Positions 15,508 to 23,830 of a stretch of DNA of 35,706 nt are shown here, piece by piece. Numbering within the stretch: position 1 is the first letter of the stretch; each line of letters opens with the position of its first letter. The notes under the pieces are model-generated. The model was not told where the DNA came from, searched no databases, and saw only the letters and a program-made list of their open reading frames with translations. The DNA comes from Chloroflexota bacterium (GTDB taxonomy: Bacteria > Chloroflexota > Dehalococcoidia > SM23-28-2 > RBG-16-64-32): the NCBI GenBank assembly GCA_022574655.1, contig JACZRQ010000017.1:1-35706 (forward strand), given 5' to 3'. Position numbers and translations under genes: made by a program.

Positions 15508-15545
15508 ACGCCCGGCCACTCGCCCTCGAAGATGAACTCCGCCGG
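15475..15545. repeat. 71-base direct repeat, left copy
   Basis: Contains the final codons of the hydroxyacid oxidase and, on the minus strand, a dead copy of the last 14 codons and stop of dapF. Identical to 16277-16347 except at one base (15492 C, 16288 T). Confidence 0.95.
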
Positions 15546-15550
15546 AGTTC

Positions 15551-16144
15551 TTATCGGGTCACCTCTTCCAGAGAGACGGGAATGAGTAACGTCTCCGGGT
15601 CAACGGGCGGATCGCCTGGCCCACAATCAGCGGGCATCGGCTGATCCTTCGCGATAGCATCGTTCACACGCTTGATACAGTCGTCGGAGACGGGGATCAA
15701 GATTGGTTCAGTCAGGCGCAGTGGGACGGTCACGCTAAGGACTGCCTGTCCTGGATAGAAATCATTAGGGTACACGCAGGCCATCACTACCAGTCGGTCA
15801 TCTTCACCAACTTGCTTGGTCTCCATATGAGACTGATTCGAGGCCACATAATCCATAACGACGCTCTTGAGGGCTTCCTCGTCGGTGGCTTCTGAACCGC
15901 AGTGATCGGCCTGTGGACCGATCTCGACGGCCGCCAACGTGATATCGATCATCCTCGGCACTTCGGCAGACCAGGTAGCGTCATCCAGGCTTGAATCATC
16001 CGCCGAAGCTTCTGGGCCTTGAATCAAGATGATTCCTGGTTCTTCGGATGGCTCGCTGCCGAAACGGCCCGTAGCAAGCACCGCGGTCAAGGACAAACCT
16101 GCCGCGAACACCATCACAACAGCGAAAACGATACTAGCCTTCAT
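15551..16144 (-). CDS. Hypothetical exported protein carried on an insertion
   Basis: 197 residues, function unknown. The N-terminus MKASIVFAVVMVFAAGLSLTAVLA is a signal peptide or anchor. The rest is acidic, with four spaced cysteines (DHCGSE, MACVY, SDDCIKR, ADCGPG) that could form two disulfides outside the cell. It has its own promoter: TTGACA (16198-16193), 17 bases, TAGCCT (16175-16170). The gene fills the segment between two copies of a 71-base direct repeat, with its stop only 5 bases from the left copy, so it arrived as a single-gene insertion between the convergent oxidase and dapF genes. It has no transposase or integrase, and no inverted repeats are visible at the segment ends. 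Confidence 0.75.
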   Translation of the reverse strand: MKASIVFAVVMVFAAGLSLTAVLATGRFGSEPSEEPGIILIQGPEASADDSSLDDATWSAEVPRMIDITLAAVEIGPQADHCGSEATDEEALKSVVMDYVASNQSHMETKQVGEDDRLVVMACVYPNDFYPGQAVLSVTVPLRLTEPILIPVSDDCIKRVNDAIAKDQPMPADCGPGDPPVDPETLLIPVSLEEVTR

Positions 16145-16169
16145 ATGTACTTCCGTCGCAATCGCCTAG

Positions 16170-16198
16170 AGGCTACTGCCGCATAATGCTGATGTCAA
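16170..16198 (-). promoter_or_regulatory. Promoter of the inserted exported-protein gene
   Basis: Minus-strand TTGACA at 16198-16193, 17-base spacer, TAGCCT at 16175-16170, ahead of ATG 16144. It lets the inserted gene be expressed independently of its new neighbours. Confidence 0.6.
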
Positions 16199-16276
16199 GG
16201 CGGTGTATTGGGTCAAGACACATCGGACGCCGACTCTTTTCTCGGGTGGTCATCGGCCTACCGCTCGTGCACCTAG

Positions 16277-16347
16277 TCGAACGTGATCTGGGGTGGGCTC
16301 GAGTCCTAAACGCCCGGCCACTCGCCCTCGAAGATGAACTCCGCCGG
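16277..16347. repeat. 71-base direct repeat, right copy
   Basis: Carries the live dapF 3' end (stop at 16308-16306) and a dead copy of the last codons of the hydroxyacid oxidase. 802 bases from the left copy, one mismatch. Confidence 0.95.
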
Positions 16348-17148
16348 GCCGCTGAGGAACACCTCCCCCTTACCGTCCCACTCGACGATCAGGTTCCCCC
16401 CGGGCTGCACGATCTCCACTCGCTCGCCCGCCAGATCGTGCAGGCGCGCGGCGACCATCGCCGCGCAACAGCCCGTGCCGCAGGCCAGCGTCTCGCCGAC
16501 TCCCCGCTCCCACACCCGGACGTGCATCCGGTCCCGCGCCTCAACCCTCACCACCCCGAAGTTCACACGCTTAGGGAACGCCGCGTGAAACTCCATGACC
16601 GGACCTAGCCGCTCCAGCGGATAATCCTCGATCGGCTGACTCACAAACAGCACCGCGTGCGGGTTGCCCATCGACAAACAGTTGACTATGAGCAGCTCGC
16701 CGTTGGCGTCGATCGGAAAGTCCAACACCGGCGGCTCAACCTCGGCCAGCACCGGTATCTCGGTAGGCTCGAAGATCGGCTTGCCCATCGACAACCGCAC
16801 GGACGACACCTCGCCGCCCGACATCGTCACGTCAGCGCGAAGAACCTCGTGCGCGACTTCGACCGTCAGTTGATCGTTCGTAGACTTCGCGATGCGGCCC
16901 TCGATCACGTACTTCACCAGACAACGCACGCCGTTCCCGCTCACCTCCGCCTCCGACCCGTCCGCGTTGAACAGCCGCATGCGGACGTCCGCCTTCTCCG
17001 AAGGCAGTACGATCATCAACCCGTCCGCCCCCACGCCGAAGTGCCTCTCGCACATCGCCTTGGAGATCGCCGCCCAGTCTTGTGACTCGTCCTCCGGGTT
17101 CGCCAGCAGGAAATCGTTCCCCGTCCCGTGCAGCTTCGCGAACTTCAC
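16306..17148 (-). CDS. dapF: Diaminopimelate epimerase
   Basis: Interconverts LL- and meso-diaminopimelate for lysine and peptidoglycan synthesis. 280 residues with both halves of the pseudo-symmetric fold. Visible are KLHGTGNDFLL at the N-terminus, catalytic Cys76 in SGNGVRC and catalytic Cys223 in ACGTGCC, the two thiols that act as base and acid. It is the last gene of the apgM-tpiA-miaA-dinB-dapF operon; its ATG overlaps the preceding stop by 4 bases. Its substrate would come from DapL, also in this window. The final 14 codons lie in the right copy of the 71-base direct repeat, so the enzyme kept its C-terminus when the insertion separated it from the oxidase. Confidence 0.95.
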   Translation of the reverse strand: MKFAKLHGTGNDFLLANPEDESQDWAAISKAMCERHFGVGADGLMIVLPSEKADVRMRLFNADGSEAEVSGNGVRCLVKYVIEGRIAKSTNDQLTVEVAHEVLRADVTMSGGEVSSVRLSMGKPIFEPTEIPVLAEVEPPVLDFPIDANGELLIVNCLSMGNPHAVLFVSQPIEDYPLERLGPVMEFHAAFPKRVNFGVVRVEARDRMHVRVWERGVGETLACGTGCCAAMVAARLHDLAGERVEIVQPGGNLIVEWDGKGEVFLSGPAEFIFEGEWPGV

Positions 17149-17630
17149 GGCTGAACCTCCAGCCGCGCTAGATCGCGCGTGATGTGCATCTGTCCGAGGT
17201 GGACCGAAAGGTGCTCAACCATGTGTGCCAGCGCCCATCGCCCGGAGATTTCGCGCGTCTCTCCCGTCCCCCATACCTCCTGCTTCGGCACCGACCGAAA
17301 GTCCAGCCGCGTTGGGTCCATCTCCGCCAGCGCCCGCCCGATCTCCGGTCCAAGCTCCCGTGCCAACGTCCTTAGCTCCTCCGCGCCCTTCTTCGCTGCG
17401 AACTCCGCCGGCCGGTCGCGACCTACGTCGAGGCCGCAGGCGATATCTAGTACGTAAGATCGCGCGCATTCGAGAGCGTGCGTAGCGATGACGCAGAGGC
17501 TATTCGCGTCAGCCATCGGAGGAACCCAGTTCACCTGCTCATCCGTCAGCCCTTCAAGTACTTCGCCGATCCCACTGATCCGCCCCCGCAGGCACTCGTC
17601 GAATATCTGAACTTCCGTCTCTTCCCTCAC
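17145..17630 (-). CDS. DinB-family protein
   Basis: 161 residues, a second DinB-superfamily four-helix bundle in the window but from a different branch. LEGLTDEQVNWVPPMADANSL with a following HALECARSYVLDIACG supplies the first ligand helix, GRDRPAEF is typical of the loop, and HMVEHLSVHLGQMHITRDL supplies the late histidines. Family members bind Zn or Ni, or act as thiol-S-transferases with small thiols; the substrate is unknown. It is coupled on both sides by 4-base overlaps, to miaA upstream and dapF downstream, so it is a true operon member. Confidence 0.85.
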   Translation of the reverse strand: MREETEVQIFDECLRGRISGIGEVLEGLTDEQVNWVPPMADANSLCVIATHALECARSYVLDIACGLDVGRDRPAEFAAKKGAEELRTLARELGPEIGRALAEMDPTRLDFRSVPKQEVWGTGETREISGRWALAHMVEHLSVHLGQMHITRDLARLEVQP

Positions 17631-18547
17631 ATCGTCCTCCCTGCCGCACCGACGCTGCCCAACGCTTCGTCGACAGTCCGAATCCCATCCTCGGGTCCGT
17701 CAATCCACCGTATCCGCTCGTCCGAAGGCTTGAACCACGAATTCTGATGGCGCGCAAACCCATGCGTCCGCGTCTTCATCTGCTCTGTCGCTTCTTCGAG
17801 CGTCACCTCACCCGCTATCAACGCGCACATCTCACCGTAGCCGATCCCGGACATCGACGGCAGCTCCCGCGAGTAGCCCCTCTCCAGCAGCGATCTCACC
17901 TCGCCCACCATCCCGCCGGCGATCATCGCATCGACGCGCGCGTCGATCCTTTCGTACAGAGCGTCCCGTGGCACTCTCAGTCCGACAACTACCGTCTTGA
18001 ACCCGGGCGCGTCCTTGCGCCGCCAATACGTGAACGGCTTTCCCGTCTCAGCGTACACTTCGAGCGCACGGATCACACGCCGCACGTTCCTCGGGTCGAT
18101 GAACGACTCGGCCTCTGGATCGACGCGGCGCAACTCCGCCAGCAGATCTTCCGGCGCGCGCTCCGACAGCTCCTTGCGAAGCGCCGGTTGCGGCGCAACC
18201 CGCGGCACTCGCCACCCTTCGATCAGCGACCAGACGTACTGGCCTGTTCCGCCGACAAGGATCGGCTGCTTACCGTCCGCCCAAACCCTATCCAGCGCCT
18301 CGTTCGCAAGATCGAGCCACTGGCCAAGGCTAAACGGCTCGTCAGGGTCGATTATGTCGATCAGGTGATGCGGAGCCCTCGACCGTTCATCGGCCGTCGG
18401 CTTCGCTGTGCCAATATCCATGAGACGGTACACCTGCCGCGAGTCCGCACCGATGATCTCCCCGCCATACCGTCGCGCGAGTTCGATGCCAAGACGCGTC
18501 TTGCCGCTCACCGTTGGCCCGACGACAGCGATCAGCGTCTTCGTCAT
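17627..18547 (-). CDS. miaA: tRNA dimethylallyltransferase
   Basis: Transfers a dimethylallyl group to the N6 of A37 in tRNAs that read UNN codons. 306 residues: P-loop VGPTVSGKT (residues 9-17, with Val where Ala is usual), GADSRQVYRLMDIGTAKPT, HHLIDIIDPDEPFSLGQW, LVGGTGQYVWSL and the C-terminal SMSGIGYGEM and RTHGFARHQNSWFK. All substrate-binding signatures are present, so it should be active. It overlaps tpiA upstream and the DinB gene downstream by 4 bases each. Confidence 0.95.
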   Translation of the reverse strand: MTKTLIAVVGPTVSGKTRLGIELARRYGGEIIGADSRQVYRLMDIGTAKPTADERSRAPHHLIDIIDPDEPFSLGQWLDLANEALDRVWADGKQPILVGGTGQYVWSLIEGWRVPRVAPQPALRKELSERAPEDLLAELRRVDPEAESFIDPRNVRRVIRALEVYAETGKPFTYWRRKDAPGFKTVVVGLRVPRDALYERIDARVDAMIAGGMVGEVRSLLERGYSRELPSMSGIGYGEMCALIAGEVTLEEATEQMKTRTHGFARHQNSWFKPSDERIRWIDGPEDGIRTVDEALGSVGAAGRTM

Positions 18548-19311
18548 CCACTCGCCAATCCCATTCGCGCCGTCTGCTCGATGATCTCCGAAAATGACTC
18601 CGCGTTCAGACTCGCGCCCCCGACCAGCGCCCCATCGATCCCGTCCCGCTCCATGAACTCGAGAATGTTGTCCGCCTTGACGCTTCCGCCGTAGAGAACT
18701 CGCACCGAATCAGCCTTCTCCACGCCAAACAGGCTCGCGACCTCGCGGCGGATCAGACCGATCGCGTCATCCGCGTCCTGGGCGGTCGCCGGCGTGCCGG
18801 TGCCGATCGCCCACACCGGCTCGTACGCGATGATGAAGCCTTCCGGCATATCAACCCCATCGAGTGCGGACCGCGTCTGTCGCAGAAGCACCTCCTCGGT
18901 CTTTCCCGCGTCGCGCTCGACCTGCGTTTCGCCGACGCACATGATCGGCTGCAGACCTGCTTCCAACGCCGCCTTCACCTTGCGGTTGACAGCCTCGTCG
19001 CTCTCACCGAAGTCGTGCCGGCGCTCCGAATGCCCGACGATCACATAGTCGACGATCTCCTCGAGCATCTTCGGACCGACCGCGCCCGTCGCTGCCACGT
19101 CGTCCTCCCAGTGAAGGTCTTGTGCGCCCACCTTGACCGATGTCGTCGTCAACGCGACCTCGACCGTCGGCAGGTGCACGAACGTCGGACAGACGATCTT
19201 CTCCACCCCTTCGATCTCATGTACCCGGTCCCGGATGCCCGACGCCAGCTCCCAGGCCGACTCCAGCCGCATGTTGCACTTCCAGTTGCCAGCGATGACG
19301 GGTGTTCTCAT
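18544..19311 (-). CDS. tpiA: Triosephosphate isomerase
   Basis: Interconverts dihydroxyacetone phosphate and glyceraldehyde 3-phosphate. 255 residues from ATG 19311, chosen because MRTPVIAGNWKCN is the conserved N-terminus; the longer open frame runs into the upstream gene. Catalytic Lys in NWKCN, His in VIVGHSERR, Glu in AYEPVWAIGTG, and the phosphate loop YGGSVKADN are all intact. The start is 2 bases after the apgM stop, and its own stop overlaps the miaA start by 4 bases. Confidence 0.96.
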   Translation of the reverse strand: MRTPVIAGNWKCNMRLESAWELASGIRDRVHEIEGVEKIVCPTFVHLPTVEVALTTTSVKVGAQDLHWEDDVAATGAVGPKMLEEIVDYVIVGHSERRHDFGESDEAVNRKVKAALEAGLQPIMCVGETQVERDAGKTEEVLLRQTRSALDGVDMPEGFIIAYEPVWAIGTGTPATAQDADDAIGLIRREVASLFGVEKADSVRVLYGGSVKADNILEFMERDGIDGALVGGASLNAESFSEIIEQTARMGLASG

Positions 19312-19313
19312 CG

Positions 19314-20516
19314 CTACGCTCCGTACTTCGCCAGCCGACCCGCGTGCGCCATCGCCAGGGGCAGCACCTCTTTCGCCGGAATCGTACCCAGCGATCCATC
19401 TTGAAGGGCCCGTTCGCTGAACCTGCCGCACGCGTCCGCCCGCGTGTTGCGGGCCCTCATCATGAACGGCACCGGGTGCCAGGAGTGTCCCGCCATGATT
19501 GCTGGAGTCGAGTGATCCCCGCCGATCATCAAGACGTCCGGGTCCATCTCCACTATCCCCCTGATCGCCGCGTCGACTTCTTCAAGCTTCTGGACCTTTC
19601 GCCGGAAGTCGCCGTCCTCGCCTGCGCTGTCCGTGTACTTGTAATGCACGAAGAAGTAGTCGAACTTGTCCCAGTTCTCCTTCAGTGTCGCCACGCTGTC
19701 TTCAATGTTTGGGCCAACATCCAACGTCTCCATGCCCACCAGCTTTGCGAGGCCCCGGTACATCGGATAATGCGCGATCGCCGCCGGCCGCAGCCTGAAC
19801 ACGTCCGCCATGGACGGCCACGATGGCCGCTTCGCGAATCCGCGCAGTAGAAGCTGGTTCGCCGGTGCTTTGTCCGCTAGATACTCCTTCGCTTCCTTCG
19901 CGAACTTCCCAGCCAACGCCGCCGTGGCGTCACCTTCCGCCGACGTCGAGCTCGCTTCCGGAACAGGAACGCCCTCCTTTTGCGGGTCCGTATCCGCGAC
20001 AGCGTCCGTCAGCCCATCTCCTCGTAGCACGAGGACGAACCTATGCTCGCGCACTGGCTCGACAAACAGCTCCGCGCCGTCGAGATCGATCTTCCGCAGG
20101 TCCTCGGTCAGCTCCGCGCATCGCTCTGTACTGATTCGTCCGGCGCGACGGTCCGTAATCAGCCCCCGATCGTCGATCGTACAAAAGTTGCCGCGTGCGG
20201 CGACGTCCGCGGGCTGCAAGTCGAAGTCGATGCCAACCGCCTCCAGCACGCCGCGACCGATGTTGTACACCAGCGGGTCATACCCGAAGAGCGCCAGGTG
20301 GCCCGGCCCGCTCCCCGGCGTGATTCCGATTCCCACCGGCAGCGTGAACCCACAGAGACTCTCCTTCGCGAGCATGTCGAGGCGAGTCGTGTGCGCCGTC
20401 TCGAGTTCGGAACGTCCCGTTCCCGGGTGCGGCAGCCCACCGAGACCATCCATCACGAACAGCACGATCTTAGTGTCGTTCTCCTGCGAGAGCTGGCGCG
20501 CGAGATCGAGGTCCAT
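19314..20516 (-). CDS. apgM: 2,3-bisphosphoglycerate-independent phosphoglycerate mutase, archaeal type
   Basis: Interconverts 3- and 2-phosphoglycerate in lower glycolysis. 400 residues of the ApgM (AP1) branch of the alkaline phosphatase superfamily, clearly shorter than GpmI. Metal ligand region VLFVMDGLGG, the ApgM signature HTTRLDMLAKESLCGF, the phosphoserine site GSGPGHLALFGYDP, and late metal ligands in GGDHSTP and GHSWHPVP. Common in archaea, deep bacterial lineages and Chloroflexota. First gene of a five-gene operon with tpiA, miaA, dinB and dapF. No Shine-Dalgarno precedes the ATG; CATAAT lies 9 bases upstream, suggesting a leaderless or nearly leaderless mRNA. Confidence 0.93.
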   Translation of the reverse strand: MDLDLARQLSQENDTKIVLFVMDGLGGLPHPGTGRSELETAHTTRLDMLAKESLCGFTLPVGIGITPGSGPGHLALFGYDPLVYNIGRGVLEAVGIDFDLQPADVAARGNFCTIDDRGLITDRRAGRISTERCAELTEDLRKIDLDGAELFVEPVREHRFVLVLRGDGLTDAVADTDPQKEGVPVPEASSTSAEGDATAALAGKFAKEAKEYLADKAPANQLLLRGFAKRPSWPSMADVFRLRPAAIAHYPMYRGLAKLVGMETLDVGPNIEDSVATLKENWDKFDYFFVHYKYTDSAGEDGDFRRKVQKLEEVDAAIRGIVEMDPDVLMIGGDHSTPAIMAGHSWHPVPFMMRARNTRADACGRFSERALQDGSLGTIPAKEVLPLAMAHAGRLAKYGA

Positions 20517-20525
20517 CTAGACACG

Positions 20526-20531
20526 ATTATG
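20526..20531 (-). promoter_or_regulatory. Putative apgM operon -10 box
   Basis: CATAAT on the minus strand, ending 9 bases before ATG 20516, with no ribosome-binding site in between. No clear -35. Confidence 0.4.
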
Positions 20532-20607
20532 CGCTACCACCGTGGAACGTGCCAAACGGAACATTGCCACGATCTCTGGGCGCAACAGTCCGGGATACGC
20601 TAATCGA

Positions 20608-20622
20608 GCGCTAGTCTAGCGC
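20608..20622. repeat. 15-base palindrome over the TPR-cyclase stop
   Basis: GCGCTAG-T-CTAGCGC, a perfect inverted repeat that includes the stop codon. It has no T-run and a one-base centre, so it is not a convincing terminator. Confidence 0.4.
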
Positions 20623-22577
20623 CAGTCGATGGTGACGATGTCGATCGGCTCCGAAATACCCTTAAGTGCGACAGAACGACTGCCCGATACCTCGTACGGC
20701 ACGTCGTCTACGAGCTGAAGCGTCTCCTCACTGCAAAGAATCTCTCCTGCATCTGCCATAGAGCCAACCCGCGCTGCGACGTGTACACCGCGTCCGCCGA
20801 AATCTTTACCCCGGCGCGTCGCCTCACTAGCGTGCAGCCCGATGCGTATCTGCGGGGAGAACCCTGCCTGTTTACGGTGCTCCGCAAGACGGCGTTGGAT
20901 GGCAACCGCGCAGTCGATTCCCGCCCGCGGCGTCGTGAACGCCACGAAGAATCCGTCGCCAGCCTGCTTGATCTCCTCACCCTGGTGCTCAACGAAAAGC
21001 AGCCGCAGCGTCTGATCGTGCCAGTGGAGTAGGTCTTCCCAGGCCTCATCTCCGAGCGCCTCGACCAGGTTAGTCGACTTGCATATGTCCGTAAACATGA
21101 ACGTCTTCGTCTCGCGCCCCGTGGAACCCCCTGCGTGAGCCGCTTCGGGGTTCTCGATCAGCGCCGTCGCCCGCTGCACGCCCGGGATCGCTCCGAGCCG
21201 CTCGAACGTCGAGCGGGCCAGCCTCAATTCGAGCAGCGCCGACTCCTCATCACCCTCTGCTCTGTACGCCTCTCCCAGCGTCATCCTCGCCCGCGCGCAC
21301 TCGTACGGCGCATCGACCTCCGTCCACAGCCGGCACGAATCCCTGAGGGCTTTGACCGCCTCACGGGCGTCACGGGAGGCCAGCAACGTCGCCCCTCGCG
21401 CCCAGTTCGCGGCCGCATGCATCGCCGGCGTGTCGAACGCGCTCACCGTTTCGTTTAGCTCTTGGCAAGACGCCTCCGCGCCATCGTGATCACCGGCCTC
21501 GATAGCAATCTCCACGGCCGCAGGAAGCAGCCGTGCACGCTCGAGCTTGTCGTTCATCTCGTCGAGGGATCTCCGGATAGAAGATGCGGCGCCTTTTACG
21601 TTCCCCTGAGCAAGCCTCAACAGCGCCAGCCCAGGCTGTGGGTCCTCGCCCGTTTCGTGCGACGAGCGGAACGCCTCGTCGGCCCCTTCTAGGTCGCCCA
21701 GCCGCAGGCGAATCTCCCCGATCTCTTTAAACGCCGCGCCAACGATGTCCAGCGCCCAGTCCTTCAACTCGTCGACCGCCGCTTGAGCCTCAGCCTCCGC
21801 ATCGGCCCAGTCGCCTCGAAGACGCATTATTTCGGCTTGGTAAACGCGACAGATCCCCGGAAACCCCGAGACCGCTTGCCGCTTGCACCAACGCTTCGCC
21901 GCCTCAGTCCAGTCACCCGCGCGCCGGTAGTCGGCCAGCGTTCGGCAGGCGCTAATCACGTTGCAGTAGATCGTCGTCGTCGCGTGCGCCCCCAGCTCTC
22001 CGCTCACCGCCGCCACGGCCGCCTCATCCAGCAGAGGCATCCCCTCATCGACCCGCCCCAGGCGGACAAGGATTCGTCCTTGATCGTGGATCGCCAATGC
22101 CTGTTGATCGCGGTCCTTGAGTCTCTCAGCGACCTCTAACATCTCACACGCCTGATCGTACGCCTTATCGAGGGCGCCATCACCCAGGTTGTGGTTAATG
22201 CGAGCATGCAGGAGCAAACAATACTCTTGGTTGGCTCGTTCATCCACGAGGAGCCTCTCAGCGCGCGCAAGCCACCCAGCACTGATCGCCGATGCTAGCT
22301 GATGCCGGTAGTCGTTCGCCAAATCAAGCGCGACTCGAGCGGCGCCGCGGTTATCCTGGGCGCTGGTGAACAGCCGGTACGCCTTCTCACGCGCCTCAAC
22401 ACAGAACTCGAAGTGACCGCTCCACCACGCCGCTGTCGCCATGTGCTCCAGGTCTTCGGCGCCGAGGTCCGTCGATTCGGCCACAGGCGCGTATAGCTCG
22501 TATGCCTCAACCCAAGCATCACGCTCGACCGCGTCTCGCGCGGCCTGGAGCTTTTCCGTCGTGTCTACGTTACTCAT
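20616..22577 (-). CDS. TPR-repeat protein with C-terminal class III adenylate cyclase domain
   Basis: 653 residues. Residues 1 to about 470 are helical repeats (TPR-like pairs rich in A/L/E), probably a protein-interaction or sensing array. The last 165 or so are a class III nucleotide cyclase: FMFTDICKST with the first metal Asp, GEEIKQAGDGFFVAF with the second metal Asp and the adenine-specifying Lys, KDFGGRGVHVAAR with the specificity Asp and the transition-state Arg. The residue usually Asn before that Arg (VNxAAR) is His here. Predicted product: cAMP. No signal peptide or membrane helix. A GTG at 22583 is an alternative start. A TATAAT box at 22603-22598 gives it its own promoter after pgk. 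Confidence 0.85.
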   Translation of the reverse strand: MSNVDTTEKLQAARDAVERDAWVEAYELYAPVAESTDLGAEDLEHMATAAWWSGHFEFCVEAREKAYRLFTSAQDNRGAARVALDLANDYRHQLASAISAGWLARAERLLVDERANQEYCLLLHARINHNLGDGALDKAYDQACEMLEVAERLKDRDQQALAIHDQGRILVRLGRVDEGMPLLDEAAVAAVSGELGAHATTTIYCNVISACRTLADYRRAGDWTEAAKRWCKRQAVSGFPGICRVYQAEIMRLRGDWADAEAEAQAAVDELKDWALDIVGAAFKEIGEIRLRLGDLEGADEAFRSSHETGEDPQPGLALLRLAQGNVKGAASSIRRSLDEMNDKLERARLLPAAVEIAIEAGDHDGAEASCQELNETVSAFDTPAMHAAANWARGATLLASRDAREAVKALRDSCRLWTEVDAPYECARARMTLGEAYRAEGDEESALLELRLARSTFERLGAIPGVQRATALIENPEAAHAGGSTGRETKTFMFTDICKSTNLVEALGDEAWEDLLHWHDQTLRLLFVEHQGEEIKQAGDGFFVAFTTPRAGIDCAVAIQRRLAEHRKQAGFSPQIRIGLHASEATRRGKDFGGRGVHVAARVGSMADAGEILCSEETLQLVDDVPYEVSGSRSVALKGISEPIDIVTIDWR

Positions 22578-22597
22578 AGCCACCGCCGATGATCCCC

Positions 22598-22603
22598 ATT
22601 ATA
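22598..22603 (-). promoter_or_regulatory. Putative -10 box of the TPR-cyclase gene
   Basis: Perfect TATAAT on the minus strand, 20 bases before ATG 22577; no good -35 is visible. Confidence 0.5.
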
Positions 22604-22637
22604 GGCACGCCACGAAGCTATCGTTACGGCGGCCCCA

Positions 22638-23828
22638 CTACGCGTCCTCCAGGGCCGCGATCCCCGGAAGCTCTTTCCCCTCGAGAAACTCCAGCGACGC
22701 TCCACCCCCGGTGCTGACGTGAGAGAACTTCGACGCCAGACCAACCTGCTCGACCGCCGCCGCCGTCTCGCCACCGCCAATGATCGTGTCGGCGTCCCCC
22801 AGCGTCGCTAGTACGCCCGCCAGACGGTGCGATCCGTGCGCGAACGGTCCCATCTCGATCACACCCATCGGCCCGTTCCATACCACCGTCTTCGCACCCC
22901 GCAGAGCCGCCGCGAACACGTCGATCGTCGTCTCGCCGACGTCCATGATCCGCCAACCCGCCGGCACGTCCTTCACGGAAACCCGCTTCGCCGGTGAATC
23001 GGCCTCGAACCGCTCCGCCACGATCACGTCCGTCGGCAGGAGAATGCGTACGCCCTTCGACTCCGCCTTCTCCATCACTTCGCGTGCCGAATCGACGTAC
23101 TCCTCCTCCACCAACGACTCGCCAACGTCGAACCCTTCAGCCTTGACGAACGTGTTCGCCATGCCACCGCCGATCAAGATCTTGTCGACCTTATCGAGAA
23201 GGTGCTCCAGGACCGCCATCTTAGTGCTAATCTTTGCCCCACCGATGATCGCCACATACGGTCGCGCCGGGTCATGCGCGGCTCGGCTCAGGTAATCGAT
23301 CTCCTTCTCCATCACGAACCCCGCCACCGCCGGCAGGTAGCGCGCCATCCCCACCGTTGAGGCGTGCACGCGGTGCGCCGTGCCAAACGCGTCGTTCACG
23401 TACACCTCCGCGAGGCTGGCCAGCGCCTTCGCGTACTCCGGGTCGTTCGCTTCTTCCTCTGCGTGAAACCGGAGATTCTCCAGCAACAACACGTCACCCG
23501 GTTCGAGCGAGTGCGCCGCCTCCTGCACCTCCGCACCGAGACAACAGTTGGCGACCTTCACTTCATGCTCGATCAGCTCACCGAGCCGCGCCGCGACCGG
23601 CCCCAGACTGAGCTTCGGATCACGTTTCCCCTTCGGCCTGCCCAGGTGCGAGCCGATGATCACCTTCGCCCCTTGCTCGCGCAGATAGCCGATCGTAGGC
23701 AGCACCGCCTTCATGCGTGAGTCGTCAAGGATGCTGCCGGTCGCAACGTCGATCGGCACGTTGAAGTCCACGCGCAGAAAGACGCGCTTCCCTGTAACGT
23801 CGATGTCGCGGATCGTCTTCTTTTTCAC
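22638..23828 (-). CDS. pgk: Phosphoglycerate kinase
   Basis: Transfers phosphate from 1,3-bisphosphoglycerate to ADP. 396 residues, full length. N-terminal VTGKRVFLRVDFNVPID, GSHLGRPKG, LLENLRFH, the hinge/nucleotide segment AIIGGAKISTKMAVL and the C-terminal GPMGVIEMGPFAHG, then GGGETAAA and VSTGGGASLEFLEG are all intact. GTG start at 23828, two bases after the stop of the hydrolase-cyclase gene, hence translationally coupled. Last gene of the tsaC operon. Together with apgM and tpiA it makes a split lower-glycolysis cluster. Confidence 0.96.
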   Translation of the reverse strand: MKKKTIRDIDVTGKRVFLRVDFNVPIDVATGSILDDSRMKAVLPTIGYLREQGAKVIIGSHLGRPKGKRDPKLSLGPVAARLGELIEHEVKVANCCLGAEVQEAAHSLEPGDVLLLENLRFHAEEEANDPEYAKALASLAEVYVNDAFGTAHRVHASTVGMARYLPAVAGFVMEKEIDYLSRAAHDPARPYVAIIGGAKISTKMAVLEHLLDKVDKILIGGGMANTFVKAEGFDVGESLVEEEYVDSAREVMEKAESKGVRILLPTDVIVAERFEADSPAKRVSVKDVPAGWRIMDVGETTIDVFAAALRGAKTVVWNGPMGVIEMGPFAHGSHRLAGVLATLGDADTIIGGGETAAAVEQVGLASKFSHVSTGGGASLEFLEGKELPGIAALEDA

Positions 23829-23830
23829 GC

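Noticed and set aside
15546-16276. Insertion sequence between the 71-base repeats
   Set aside because: No transposase, no terminal inverted repeats, and the duplication is far too long for a transposition target site.
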